Below are positions 49,044-57,615 of a DNA stretch of 64,000 bases, piece after piece. The stretch covers positions 1-64,000 of the forward strand of contig JAHEFI010000012.1 of NCBI GenBank assembly GCA_024640255.1, in the 5' to 3' direction. A program made the position numbers and the translations under genes. The notes beneath the pieces are model-generated. The model did no database searches. It had not been told where the DNA came from and saw only the letters and a program-made list of their open reading frames with translations. Each line of letters starts with the position of its first letter. The stretch's first letter is position 1. Source of the stretch: Bacteroidota bacterium. Its GTDB lineage: Bacteria; Bacteroidota; Bacteroidia; Chitinophagales; Chitinophagaceae.

Positions 49044-50102
49044 ATGTCTATATCAAAAATTATTTTGTCTTTTTTATTATTCATTTCTGTACAGACTTTT
49101 GCGCAAGATCCCATTCATCTTATTACAGAGCAAAAGGGAGTGAGTATTAGGGGACTTTCCATTGCTTCTGAGAAAGTAATTTGGGCTAGTGGTTCAAAGG
49201 GAATGGTCGCTAAATCTTTGGATGGTGGGGAACATTTTGAATGGAAACAAGTAAAAGGTTATGAATCTAGAGATTTTAGATCAATCCATGCATTTAATGA
49301 ACATGAAGTTATTATTGTGGCAGTTGCATCTCCAGGTATTATTTTGAAAACAAAAGATGGAGGTAATACTTGGGCTAAAGTGTATGAAAATTTAGATACA
49401 GCCATTTTTCTGGATGCCATATCTTTTAAAGATGCGCTACATGGTATGGTGATTGGAGATCCAATGAATCATCAAATTGTTTTATTAGAAACCAAGAATA
49501 GAGGAGATCATTGGGAAAAAGTAAAGAATTCTTTTTTTAAATCATTAGTTAAAGAAGGGGAATCTTTTTTTGCTTCCAGTAGCACCAATTTAACTTTTGA
49601 TTTTTCACATGTATTTTTTGTTTCTGGTGGAATACATAGCAGGTTTTGGGTGAATGGACATGCTTCAGAAATTCCCATTGTGCAAGGAAAGCAATCTACC
49701 GGTGCAAATAGTATAGCCATTTCGCCTAATAAAAATCGTATCGCAATTGTTGGGGGTGATTTTACACATGATCAAAATAAAGAGCAGAATTTTGTAAGAT
49801 TAGATAGATTTGTTCATCCTGATTCAGAAAATAAAACCAATAGAAAAAGGCATTATTTCTGGAAACTTCATAAAAATACTGGTAATCCAAATGGGTATAA
49901 ATCATGTGTGCAGTATATAACTAATAATGAATTAATAGTTTGTGGAACGAGTGGGGTAGATTTTTCTAATGATGGGGGATTAACTTGGAGAAAAATTTCT
50001 GATCAATCTTTTCATGTATTAAAAAAGCTACCAAAATCTCGTAAAATCTTATTAGCGGGTTCAGGTGGAAGAATTGCTTCATTAAATTTAGACAAACTTT
50101 AA
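49044..50102 (+). CDS. Exported BNR/YCF48-like beta-propeller protein
   Basis: A 352-aa protein with a signal peptide (about 1-20, FAQ) followed by a propeller. Repeats carry Asp-box-like motifs (KSLDGGEHF, KTKDGGNTW, ETKNRGDHW, FSNDGGLTW). Related proteins are annotated as YCF48-like or sialidase-fold. No catalytic sialidase residues (Arg triad, FRIP) are visible, so it is more likely a binding or assembly protein in the periplasm or at the surface. Substrate unknown. Confidence 0.78.
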   Translation: MSISKIILSFLLFISVQTFAQDPIHLITEQKGVSIRGLSIASEKVIWASGSKGMVAKSLDGGEHFEWKQVKGYESRDFRSIHAFNEHEVIIVAVASPGIILKTKDGGNTWAKVYENLDTAIFLDAISFKDALHGMVIGDPMNHQIVLLETKNRGDHWEKVKNSFFKSLVKEGESFFASSSTNLTFDFSHVFFVSGGIHSRFWVNGHASEIPIVQGKQSTGANSIAISPNKNRIAIVGGDFTHDQNKEQNFVRLDRFVHPDSENKTNRKRHYFWKLHKNTGNPNGYKSCVQYITNNELIVCGTSGVDFSNDGGLTWRKISDQSFHVLKKLPKSRKILLAGSGGRIASLNLDKL

Positions 50103-50177
50103 ACAAACTTTATTATTTCGGAAAAAAGTAGAATTTGAATATTTTCTAATAATAAGTTTTGGTATCTTAGTAGTAAG

Positions 50178-50468
50178 ATGAAAAAGTTCCAAGCAATCAT
50201 ATCTTTTGAAATGGACGAAGAATTTATGTCTTTTGTGCCTCCTCATAGAACCTATATTAATTATTTATTGAATAAAGGTATTATTGATAGCTATGCGGTT
50301 AGTATGGAAACACAGCAATCCTGGATTACACTCAATGCTTTAACTAAAGCCGAGGCTTCAGATATATTGGACAAATCGCCCTTATCTAAGTACTGGAACT
50401 ATGAAATTGTAGAGCTTTTTGTATATGATAGTCAATCTACAAGACTACCTGCGGTTCAATTAAATTAA
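50178..50468 (+). CDS. YciI-like small protein
   Basis: A 96-aa protein with a ferredoxin-like alpha+beta pattern. MDEEFMSFVPPHRTYINYLL followed by GIIDSYAVS resembles the YciI/YCII and muconolactone-isomerase-like family, including a His after PP. The function of most members is unknown. It is independent of neighbours: 76 nt after the BNR gene and before tRNA-Val. Confidence 0.6.
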   Translation: MKKFQAIISFEMDEEFMSFVPPHRTYINYLLNKGIIDSYAVSMETQQSWITLNALTKAEASDILDKSPLSKYWNYEIVELFVYDSQSTRLPAVQLN

Positions 50469-50503
50469 TTACCAATTTTTTTGGAGGTTTAAAATCCTAC
50501 CCT

Positions 50504-50511
50504 TATTTTTG
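50504..50511 (+). promoter_or_regulatory. Putative promoter of tRNA-Val
   Basis: -7 TATTTTTG, with TTG at 50481-50483 twenty nt upstream. The tRNA 5' end lies 20 nt downstream. Confidence 0.55.
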
Positions 50512-50530
50512 CACTCCTCAAAAGGGAACT

Positions 50531-50605
50531 GGGAGCATAGCTCAGTTGGTTTAGAGCACCTCGTTTACACCGAGGGGGTCCGCGGTTCGAACCCGTGTGC
50601 TCCCA
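50531..50605 (+). tRNA. tRNA-Val (anticodon TAC)
   Basis: A 75-nt tRNA. The acceptor stem is GGGAGCA/TGCTCCC with discriminator A; the anticodon stem is CCTCG/CGAGG with loop TTTACAC (anticodon TAC). The T-arm contains GGTTCGAACCC. CCA is not encoded. Confidence 0.97.
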
Positions 50606-50611
50606 CCCAGT

Positions 50612-50643
50612 AAAGTCCTCAACTTAGGTTGGGGACTTTTTTT
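50612..50643 (+). terminator. Terminator of tRNA-Val
   Basis: AAAGTCCTCAAC pairs with GTTGGGGACTTT around TTAG and is followed by a T run. Confidence 0.88.
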
Positions 50644-50656
50644 ATTCAAATTAGGC

Positions 50657-50664
50657 TAAGTTTG
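50657..50664 (+). promoter_or_regulatory. Putative -7 element (TAAGTTTG) of the THUMP methyltransferase
   Basis: TAnnTTTG match 4 nt before the ATG at 50669, just after the tRNA-Val terminator. Confidence 0.5.
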
Positions 50665-50668
50665 TTCT

Positions 50669-51859
50669 ATGCAAGTATTTAAAAATCAAAGTAAGATTAT
50701 CATTACCTGTAATAAATGGTTAGCACCAGCTTTAAGAAATGAAGTAATTGCTTTGGGTTTTGATATTGACAGGGTTTTTCAAACTGGAGTGGAATTAACA
50801 GGTAATGTGAATGATTGTATCAAATTGAACATGAATTTGAGAACAGCCAGTCAGGTAATGTATTCTTTGAAAGCTTTTATTTGTAATGATCCAGATGAAT
50901 TATATAATCAAGCCCTAGATATTCATTGGGAAAAAATGATACAACCTGACGGTTATTTTTCTGTCATTAGTAATGTCTTTCATCCAACCATTCAAACCAA
51001 CTTATTTGCCAATTTGAGAGTCAAAGATGCGATTGTAGATAGAATTAGAAAAGCCACCAATAAAAGACCAACCACTGGTTCTGAATTATCCGGAGCCGTA
51101 GTGTATTTGTTTTGGAAGAATGATGAAGCAGAATTATTCCTTGATACTTCTGGTGCCTCATTAGCAAGACATGGGTATAGAAAATTACCAGGTAAAGCAC
51201 CCATGTTAGAAGCTTTAGCAGCTGCCACTATATTATCTACCAAATGGGATAGATTTACACCCTTTATTAATCCAATGTGTGGTTCAGGCACATTAGCTAT
51301 TGAAGCAGCTTTGATTGCTACCAAGTGTGCACCTGGTTTAATTAGAGATAATTATGCGTTTATGCATTTATTAGGGTATGATCCTACCGTATATGAAGAA
51401 GAAAGGGCTGTATTGGAAAGACAGGTAAGAGCATTACCTTCTTTAAAAATTATTGCATCTGACCTAAGTAAAGAAGCTATTAAAGTGGCTAAAATAAATG
51501 CTACTGCTGCAGGAGTAGAAGAGTTAATTGATTTTCAAGTGTGCGATTTTGAATCGACTAACTTACCAGAAGATATGAATGGGGCCATAGTGATGTTTAA
51601 TCCAGAATATGGTGAAAGATTGGGTGAAGAAGTTGAATTAGAAAAAACCTATGCAAGAATGGGAGATTTCTTAAAGAATAAATGCAAAGGGGCAACTGGG
51701 TATATTTTTACTGGTAATTTAGAATTAGCCAAAAAAATTAGATTAAAACCAAGCAGAAGAATTGAATTCTTAAATGCAAAGATTGATTGTAGATTATTAG
51801 AATACGAAATGTATGCAGGTACAAGAAGGGTTGATAAAGCTCCTTCAGAGTCTGAATAA
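50669..51859 (+). CDS. THUMP-domain RNA methyltransferase (RlmL/YpsC-like)
   Basis: A 396-aa SAM-dependent methyltransferase. The N-terminal ferredoxin-like and THUMP regions (about 1-160) bind RNA. The catalytic domain has INPMCGSGTLAIEAALIA (about 208-225), an acidic SAM-binding loop (ASDLSKEAIKVAKIN) and motif IV as NPEYGERLGEE (about 311-321). RlmL-N of E. coli has NPPYGER here to make m2G2445 in 23S rRNA. The Pro-to-Glu change is noted as a finding. The 3' end overlaps the convergent lipid kinase gene by 15 nt. Confidence 0.87.
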   Translation: MQVFKNQSKIIITCNKWLAPALRNEVIALGFDIDRVFQTGVELTGNVNDCIKLNMNLRTASQVMYSLKAFICNDPDELYNQALDIHWEKMIQPDGYFSVISNVFHPTIQTNLFANLRVKDAIVDRIRKATNKRPTTGSELSGAVVYLFWKNDEAELFLDTSGASLARHGYRKLPGKAPMLEALAAATILSTKWDRFTPFINPMCGSGTLAIEAALIATKCAPGLIRDNYAFMHLLGYDPTVYEEERAVLERQVRALPSLKIIASDLSKEAIKVAKINATAAGVEELIDFQVCDFESTNLPEDMNGAIVMFNPEYGERLGEEVELEKTYARMGDFLKNKCKGATGYIFTGNLELAKKIRLKPSRRIEFLNAKIDCRLLEYEMYAGTRRVDKAPSESE

Positions 51860-52702
51860 AAATTGGTTACTTAAATTACTGATTTCAAGTTTATTGGCAT
51901 AGAATAATTCACCATCTAGTTGAATAGGTAAAGGCTTTTCGGATTCTATAGAAAAAGTTTTTCCTAGTTGGTGCGTTATAAAAGGGTAATGTAAATGTTT
52001 TCCTTTCTTAATGATGGGTAAATACCATAATCTTTTCCATACAGGCATTTTACTAGCCAATACCATATCTAAATAACCATCATATATTTGAGCAGTAGGG
52101 GCAATAAAAAATCCACCTCCAGCCCTTGATGAATTAACAAACAGGGCCAATAAGAAATAACCTTCAATTTGTTGATCTGCAGTTTGAATCTTTAAAAAAG
52201 ATTCTTTAAAGAATAATATTTTGTAGATCACTGCCAATAAATAACCAACATGTCCGCCGATAAATCTGATGGTTTTCATAGAAGCTACAATTTCTCCATC
52301 AAATCCAATACCCAAACAGTTAATATATAATTTGTCATTTACCTTACCTGCATCAATATATTGAGGCGTTCTTTCGAAAATAGTTTTAAACAAAGATTCG
52401 TTGGATAATCCTCCATATAATTTCCAAGCAAAGTCATTCCCTGTTCCGCCATTAAATAATACGATGGGTAATTGGCAATTTGGATAATTATTGATAAAAT
52501 AATTTATGGTACCATCGCCGCCTATAATCCAACAATCTGTGTAAGTATGTAGTGTTTCATTGCTTGGCCAATGATTTGAATAAATAGTATTTCTTATTCC
52601 TAACTTATTTAATTGTTCATTTAGCCATTGAGCTGTTTTAGCTCCCTTATGTTTTCCGGAAAGGGTATTGGTTAATATGGCAACTGATTCAATTTTACTC
52701 AT
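51845..52702 (-). CDS. Diacylglycerol kinase-family lipid kinase
   Basis: A 285-aa soluble kinase of the DagK/YegS/LCB5 type. The nucleotide-binding GGDGTINYFINN and LFNGGTGNDFAWKLYG motifs are present, with GIGFDGEIV later. The expected reaction is ATP-dependent phosphorylation of a lipid alcohol such as diacylglycerol or a sphingoid base. Some Bacteroidota make sphingolipids, but the substrate is open. It starts 4 nt after the NamZ-like stop, as third gene of a YkgJ-NamZ-kinase operon. Confidence 0.88.
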   Translation of the reverse strand: MSKIESVAILTNTLSGKHKGAKTAQWLNEQLNKLGIRNTIYSNHWPSNETLHTYTDCWIIGGDGTINYFINNYPNCQLPIVLFNGGTGNDFAWKLYGGLSNESLFKTIFERTPQYIDAGKVNDKLYINCLGIGFDGEIVASMKTIRFIGGHVGYLLAVIYKILFFKESFLKIQTADQQIEGYFLLALFVNSSRAGGGFFIAPTAQIYDGYLDMVLASKMPVWKRLWYLPIIKKGKHLHYPFITHQLGKTFSIESEKPLPIQLDGELFYANKLEISNLSNQFLFRL

Positions 52703-52706
52703 GACA

Positions 52707-53870
52707 CTATTGATAAATTAAATAAGGAGCAATTTCTTTTTTCCAATAATCAACTTTTAATAAAATTTGAATTTTTTGTAACCAAACTTGTAAGGGTAAA
52801 TCAAAAATAGCCTCTGCATTAGGGACGCCCAATAGCAAAGAGAGATGATTGTTTCCTGTTGGATTAGCTAAGGTTGGATAAGGTGCCCATTCAAAATGTT
52901 GAGGATGTAAGTCTTTAATTATTTTTAATATTAAAAGACCATTCAATACAGCATCATAGTTTTCTGGATCCTTTACTTTACAATGAATTCCGGGTAACCA
53001 TTCTTTTTCACTTTTAAAAGAAAGACTCAAAATTTCCATTTCAAGATCTTGGTTAAACATATTTTTACATACTGCAACAATTGCGTCCATATTTAACCAA
53101 TGAGCCCCAAACCATTCAAAAGAAAAGGATGTTCCTCTGCCTATGGATACATTGGTGGCTTCAAAAAAACAAAATCCAGGGTATAATAAACAAGCATTAA
53201 AATTTTGAATGGCAGGTGAGGTAGGAATCCAATGAAGCTTCCAAGCTGAAAACAAATCTTCTCTTGTTAATCCAGTACAGGAAATTACTTCAAGTCTAGC
53301 ATTCCAATTTTTTGAAGCATTAAAAAACTTGGCCAATTCACCAAAACTACATTGATGTTTGATAGGAATATTAAATCTTCCAATAAAGCTTGCGACTGTT
53401 TCATCCAAAGAAGGGCCTTCGCACATAGCTAAATTACCACCTAATGGATTGGGTCTATCTAATATGTAAATTGGTTTATTATAACTAGCAGCAGCTTGTA
53501 TGAAATAAGTCATTGACCATAAATAAGTGTAGAATCTGGTACCAGCATCTGGTATGTCAAACAATAGTATATCTATACCAGCTAAATCTTTTTCAGTAGG
53601 AGCAAATTGATCACCATATAAACTTACTATTGGCAACTGTGTTAATGGATCAATACCATCTTTCATCTTTGCGCCATCAGCGCCCTTGGTATCAATTCCA
53701 TGTTCGGGGGAAAAAAGTATTTGTAAATTAAATCCTGCATTTTTTAAAGCGACACGACTATGTATTTGATCATGAGTTCTGGCAGCATCATTGGTTAAGA
53801 AACCAATGGAGGCTGTTTTCCATGAAGGATTACTTGCAATAATTTGATCTACTCCGAATCGTATTGCCAT
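52707..53870 (-). CDS. DUF1343/NamZ-type exo-beta-N-acetylmuramidase (GH171) without signal peptide
   Basis: A 387-aa protein that matches NamZ end to end: IGFLTNDAARTHDQI, LFSPEHGID, LLFDIPDAGTRFYTYLWSM, ILDRPNPLGG and CEGPSLDE. NamZ enzymes release terminal MurNAc from peptidoglycan fragments and are usually secreted. Here the frame begins at the catalytic domain (MAIRFGVDQIIASNPSW) with no leader, so it may work in the cytoplasm on imported muropeptides. The start overlaps the YkgJ gene by 22 nt, implying translational coupling. Confidence 0.88.
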   Translation of the reverse strand: MAIRFGVDQIIASNPSWKTASIGFLTNDAARTHDQIHSRVALKNAGFNLQILFSPEHGIDTKGADGAKMKDGIDPLTQLPIVSLYGDQFAPTEKDLAGIDILLFDIPDAGTRFYTYLWSMTYFIQAAASYNKPIYILDRPNPLGGNLAMCEGPSLDETVASFIGRFNIPIKHQCSFGELAKFFNASKNWNARLEVISCTGLTREDLFSAWKLHWIPTSPAIQNFNACLLYPGFCFFEATNVSIGRGTSFSFEWFGAHWLNMDAIVAVCKNMFNQDLEMEILSLSFKSEKEWLPGIHCKVKDPENYDAVLNGLLILKIIKDLHPQHFEWAPYPTLANPTGNNHLSLLLGVPNAEAIFDLPLQVWLQKIQILLKVDYWKKEIAPYLIYQ

Positions 53871-54280
53871 TCCAAATCTTTTTTCAAAGTTTCTAGTACA
53901 TTAAAAATAATAGGGCATCTATCATAATGCATATAGGTTGTAAACAGTCTTTTATTAAAGTCTTTTACATGAAAAGCTGGGAACTCTTTACATCCTTCAA
54001 ATCGGTGTTCATAAACGCTACAACTATTACCCACTAAAAAATGACAAGGGATAGCGTTTAAAACCATTCTGCCTGATTCACCTTTCTCAAGATACTTGCT
54101 ATCAAATTCGGCTCTGTTTTGACCTAGATGAGCTGCTAAATTATCTGCTTCCTGGTTGTTGATATTTACCATTAGGCTTTTGCAACAATTGCCACAGGTT
54201 GTACAATCAATTTGAGGAGATATGGTATTGGATAGGTCTAAAACAGCCTTATCCAAGCTTTCGCTGTCCATTTCCCTCAA
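53849..54280 (-). CDS. YkgJ-family cysteine-cluster protein
   Basis: A 143-aa protein (as read from TTG 54280) with the metal- or Fe-S-binding pattern CTTCGNCCKSLM near the N terminus, then PCHFLVGNSCSVYEHRFEGCKEFP and a final Cys in DRCP. These are the cysteines of the YkgJ (UPF0153/CxxCxxCC) family; function unknown. Coding sequence seems to continue about 24-33 codons upstream of the TTG (VDLEWIKSKSEALASEN... in the same frame), with only ATT (54352) or ATC (54334) as possible starts. The true N terminus is therefore uncertain. Confidence 0.78.
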   Translation of the reverse strand: MREMDSESLDKAVLDLSNTISPQIDCTTCGNCCKSLMVNINNQEADNLAAHLGQNRAEFDSKYLEKGESGRMVLNAIPCHFLVGNSCSVYEHRFEGCKEFPAFHVKDFNKRLFTTYMHYDRCPIIFNVLETLKKDLEWQYDSE

Positions 54281-54459
54281 ATAATCTTGAAAATGAAGGT
54301 TTTCTGATGCTAATGCTTCAGACTTGGATTTGATCCATTCTAGGTCAACAATGGGGTATTTGGGTGCTTTTTCGATAAGTTAAAGATAGTGCTTTAATCC
54401 ATTTATCCACATTTAGGCCATTTTGAACAATTTTAGATGGCATAAGGCCGTTTGAGAAT

Positions 54460-54467
54460 TAGATTTG
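54460..54467 (+). promoter_or_regulatory. Putative -7 element (TAGATTTG) of parE
   Basis: TAnnTTTG match 42 nt before the ATG at 54510. The leader contains a hairpin GGGGC-TTTTTAG-GCCCC (54477-54493) just upstream of the start, which might affect translation. Confidence 0.5.
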
Positions 54468-54509
54468 CACAAACTCGGGGCTTTTTAGGCCCCTAAAGTA
54501 TTGATAATT

Positions 54510-56405
54510 ATGGCAGAAGCTAAAGTACCCGTTGAATATAATGAAGACTCCATTAGGTCTTTAGATTGGAAAGAACATATAAGATTAAGACCCGGTATGT
54601 ATATCGGTAAATTAGGGGATGGCTCTGCTCCTGATGATGGTATTTATGTCTTGATCAAAGAAGTCATCGATAACTGTATTGATGAGCATACGATGGGCTA
54701 TGGTAAACAAGTAGAAATAAGTATTCAGGATAAAACAGTCACTATTCGAGATTATGGCCGTGGTATTCCCTTAGGCAAAATTGTGGATGTAGTAAGTAAG
54801 ATTAATACAGGAGCTAAATACGATAGTAAAGCCTTTCAAAAGTCGGTAGGTTTGAACGGGGTGGGTACCAAGGCTGTGAATGCTTTAAGTGAAGATTTTA
54901 CAGTAACCGCTTTTAGAGAGGGAAAGACTAGGTCGGCAAGTTTTAAAAAAGGTCAATTAATTGAAGAAACCAAAGAAACTAAAACGACCGAAGCCAATGG
55001 AACACTGGTGAGCTTTGTTCCCGATTCAACGGTATTTAAAAACTTTCATTTTATTTACGAATATATTGAAAGCCAACTTTGGAACTATTGCTATTTGAAT
55101 GCTGGATTAAGTATTTATTTTAATGACAAGAAATTCATAAGTAAGAATGGATTATTAGATTTATTAGAAAGAAAAACTAATCCAGATGAATTAAGATATC
55201 CCATTATACATTTAAGCGGGGAAGATATTGAAGTAGCTATTTCACACAATAACGATTACGGTGAAGACATTTTCTCTTTTGTAAATGGTCAATATACTAC
55301 TCAAGGAGGAACTCATCAACAAGCATTTAGAGAAGCCTATGTTAAAGTGATTCGTGATTTTTATAAAAAAGATTATGAAGCATCTGATGTTAGAACAAGT
55401 ATTGTTGCTGCAGTTTCTGTGAGAGTGCAAGAGCCGGTTTTTGAAAGTCAGACCAAAACAAAATTAGGTTCTCAGAATGTTGCGGATGGTGGGCCTAGCA
55501 TGAAAAACTTTGTTACAGAGTTTTTGGCTAAAGAATTGGATAATTTTTTACATAGAAATCCAACTACTGCAGATGCTTTAAAGAAAAGAATTGAGCAAAA
55601 CGAAAGAGAAAGAAAGGAATTGGCTGGTATTAAAAAATTAGCGAATGAAAGAGCTAAGAAAGCCAATTTGCATAATAAGAAATTAAGAGATTGTAGAGTA
55701 CACTTAAATGAAGAAGCGCCTACTAAGAATAAAGAAGTATTTATATCTAATCAACAAAACACCACTTTGTTTATAACGGAGGGGGATTCTGCAAGTGGAA
55801 GTATCACTAAATCTAGAAATGTTGATACGCAAGCAGTATTTAGTTTAAGAGGTAAGCCTTTAAATGCCTTTGGATTAACCAAGAAAGTGGTTTACGAAAA
55901 CGAAGAATTCAATTTATTGCAACATGCACTGAATATTGAAGATGGTTTAGAAGGCTTAAGATATAATCAGATTGTTATTGCAACCGATGCCGATGTGGAC
56001 GGTATGCATATTCGTTTGTTAATGCTTACTTTCTTTTTACAATTCTTTCCAGATTTAGTAAAGAAGGGGCATGTCTATGTTTTAGAAACTCCATTATTTA
56101 GAGTAAGAAATAAACAAAAGACCATTTATTGCTACGACGAACAAGAAAAACAAAGTGCCATCAAAGAATTAGGGTCTAAACCAGAGATAACTCGATTCAA
56201 AGGTTTGGGAGAGATTAGTCCAGATGAATTTGGAAAGTTTATTGGAGCAGATATCAAATTAGCACCCGTTTTATTAGAACAAGGAGATCATATTCAACAT
56301 TTGTTAGAATATTATATGGGAAAGAATACACCGGAGAGACAAGATTTTATCATCAATAATTTAAAAGTAGAACTAGATAAAGCAAATGATACACATAGTA
56401 TTTAA
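54510..56405 (+). CDS. parE: DNA topoisomerase IV subunit B
   Basis: A 631-aa type IIA topoisomerase ATPase subunit. The GHKL motifs are [19 protein letters not shown] and [14 protein letters not shown]. The transducer domain is followed by TOPRIM ([23 protein letters not shown]) and the C-terminal [10 protein letters not shown]. The shorter length and cluster with parC favour topoisomerase IV over gyrase; the distinction is inferred. The ATG at 54510 is preferred to an in-frame TTG at 54501. The 3' end overlaps the DUF1835 gene by 20 nt. Confidence 0.92.
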   Translation: MAEAKVPVEYNEDSIRSLDWKEHIRLRPGMYIGKLGDGSAPDDGIYVLIKEVIDNCIDEHTMGYGKQVEISIQDKTVTIRDYGRGIPLGKIVDVVSKINTGAKYDSKAFQKSVGLNGVGTKAVNALSEDFTVTAFREGKTRSASFKKGQLIEETKETKTTEANGTLVSFVPDSTVFKNFHFIYEYIESQLWNYCYLNAGLSIYFNDKKFISKNGLLDLLERKTNPDELRYPIIHLSGEDIEVAISHNNDYGEDIFSFVNGQYTTQGGTHQQAFREAYVKVIRDFYKKDYEASDVRTSIVAAVSVRVQEPVFESQTKTKLGSQNVADGGPSMKNFVTEFLAKELDNFLHRNPTTADALKKRIEQNERERKELAGIKKLANERAKKANLHNKKLRDCRVHLNEEAPTKNKEVFISNQQNTTLFITEGDSASGSITKSRNVDTQAVFSLRGKPLNAFGLTKKVVYENEEFNLLQHALNIEDGLEGLRYNQIVIATDADVDGMHIRLLMLTFFLQFFPDLVKKGHVYVLETPLFRVRNKQKTIYCYDEQEKQSAIKELGSKPEITRFKGLGEISPDEFGKFIGADIKLAPVLLEQGDHIQHLLEYYMGKNTPERQDFIINNLKVELDKANDTHSI

Positions 56406-57216
56406 TACAGCAGATATTGCAGCCTTAGAAGCAGCTATAGCATTAGATGAAAGTCTTGCTGGTAAAATCATTGAAATAAAGGATGATTATGCAGTAGGGC
56501 CTTTAATGGATATTTATGAAACCGAAGGATTTCAATTAAGAAAAGATTGGTGGACTAAAGTACTAGAACATTCTCCCTATTCAGACCAATTAGATATAGT
56601 GGATGATCGTTTAACGGTTCATCAATTAATCAATTCATTGAATCATGACGAAAACGAAAGTATTTGGATTTGGATGGGACAAAATGCACATGATGTATGT
56701 GGGTATTATTGGTTAATGAGTCAGTTTAAAGAATACCAAGGGAGAGTACAAGTATTGTATTTAAATAATTTGCCATTCTTAAACGAAAAAGGACAGTTGT
56801 TTTATCCAACCTATTTAAGTCAAATTCAACCTAAGGAATTTTTAAAAGCTAAAAAATTAGCGAGACCAATTACCCTAAGTGAATTTGAATTAGATCCAGA
56901 TGAGTGGAAGAAAATTTGTACCGAACAAGAAGTAGTGAAATTCTTAGAAGGGGGAAAGAAAATAGTGAACATGGATATCAATTTCTATGATAAAGAGATT
57001 CTTTCTTTATTGACTAAAAATGCTCAAAAATTACCTAGTGCCTTATCTAATATACTATCTAAAATGAAAGTGAAGACAGGCGACACTTTTATAGTATACA
57101 GATTAAAAGCGTTGGCTGAAATAGGTAAGATAGTTTTTGTTGGTGATTGGGAAAAAGGATGGAAAGATATTGTAGTACAAATGCCTGGCGGATCAAGTCA
57201 AGTAGTAGAAGATTAA
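56386..57216 (+). CDS. DUF1835 (and DUF3658-like) protein
   Basis: A 276-aa soluble protein. The N-terminal [18 protein letters not shown] and DDYAVGPL match DUF1835, a family of unknown function; the C-terminal third (about 160-250) fits the DUF3658 partner domain. No catalytic motif is visible. It starts inside the parE coding region (20-nt overlap), so it is translationally coupled to it, and sits between the two topoisomerase IV subunits. Confidence 0.8.
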   Translation: MIHIVFNTADIAALEAAIALDESLAGKIIEIKDDYAVGPLMDIYETEGFQLRKDWWTKVLEHSPYSDQLDIVDDRLTVHQLINSLNHDENESIWIWMGQNAHDVCGYYWLMSQFKEYQGRVQVLYLNNLPFLNEKGQLFYPTYLSQIQPKEFLKAKKLARPITLSEFELDPDEWKKICTEQEVVKFLEGGKKIVNMDINFYDKEILSLLTKNAQKLPSALSNILSKMKVKTGDTFIVYRLKALAEIGKIVFVGDWEKGWKDIVVQMPGGSSQVVED

Positions 57217-57225
57217 TTTTTTATT

Positions 57226-57594
57226 ATGTCTATACAAGTAAATGCAATTGATGTTAAAGCGGTGGACGAAAGAGGTGCATTGCATTTTTTTAGTACAGAT
57301 AGAACAGGTGAGTTTTTATTAGTATATAGAAATGCTGGAACAATTAGTGGACAACATTATCACAATGGACTTTTTAAAGGGAAAAACCCAGAAGAAATGT
57401 TATTGGTTCAAGGTGAAATTGTTTTAAACTGGAAAGATATTCAAACCCAAGAAACTGGAACTATGAATATTAAAGCACCTTCTAGAGTAACTATTCCAGC
57501 AAAAATATGGCACGAAGTAAAAGCAATAACTGATATAGTATTTATAGAATTAAATAGTTTGAAAGACGGAAGTGAAGATACCCATAGATTATAG
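57226..57594 (+). CDS. Cupin-like protein (polysaccharide-type RmlC fold)
   Basis: A 122-aa single-domain protein. The GQHYHNG and later WHEVKA motifs give the His residues of a cupin barrel, and EEMLLVQGEIVLNW is the typical turn. It resembles the WxcM-like/sugar-epimerase cupins annotated in capsule loci, but no sugar genes are near. It lies 9 nt after the DUF1835 gene and 21 nt before parC. Function unknown. Confidence 0.7.
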   Translation: MSIQVNAIDVKAVDERGALHFFSTDRTGEFLLVYRNAGTISGQHYHNGLFKGKNPEEMLLVQGEIVLNWKDIQTQETGTMNIKAPSRVTIPAKIWHEVKAITDIVFIELNSLKDGSEDTHRL

Positions 57595-57615
57595 TATCTT
57601 CTAATAAGAATATAT

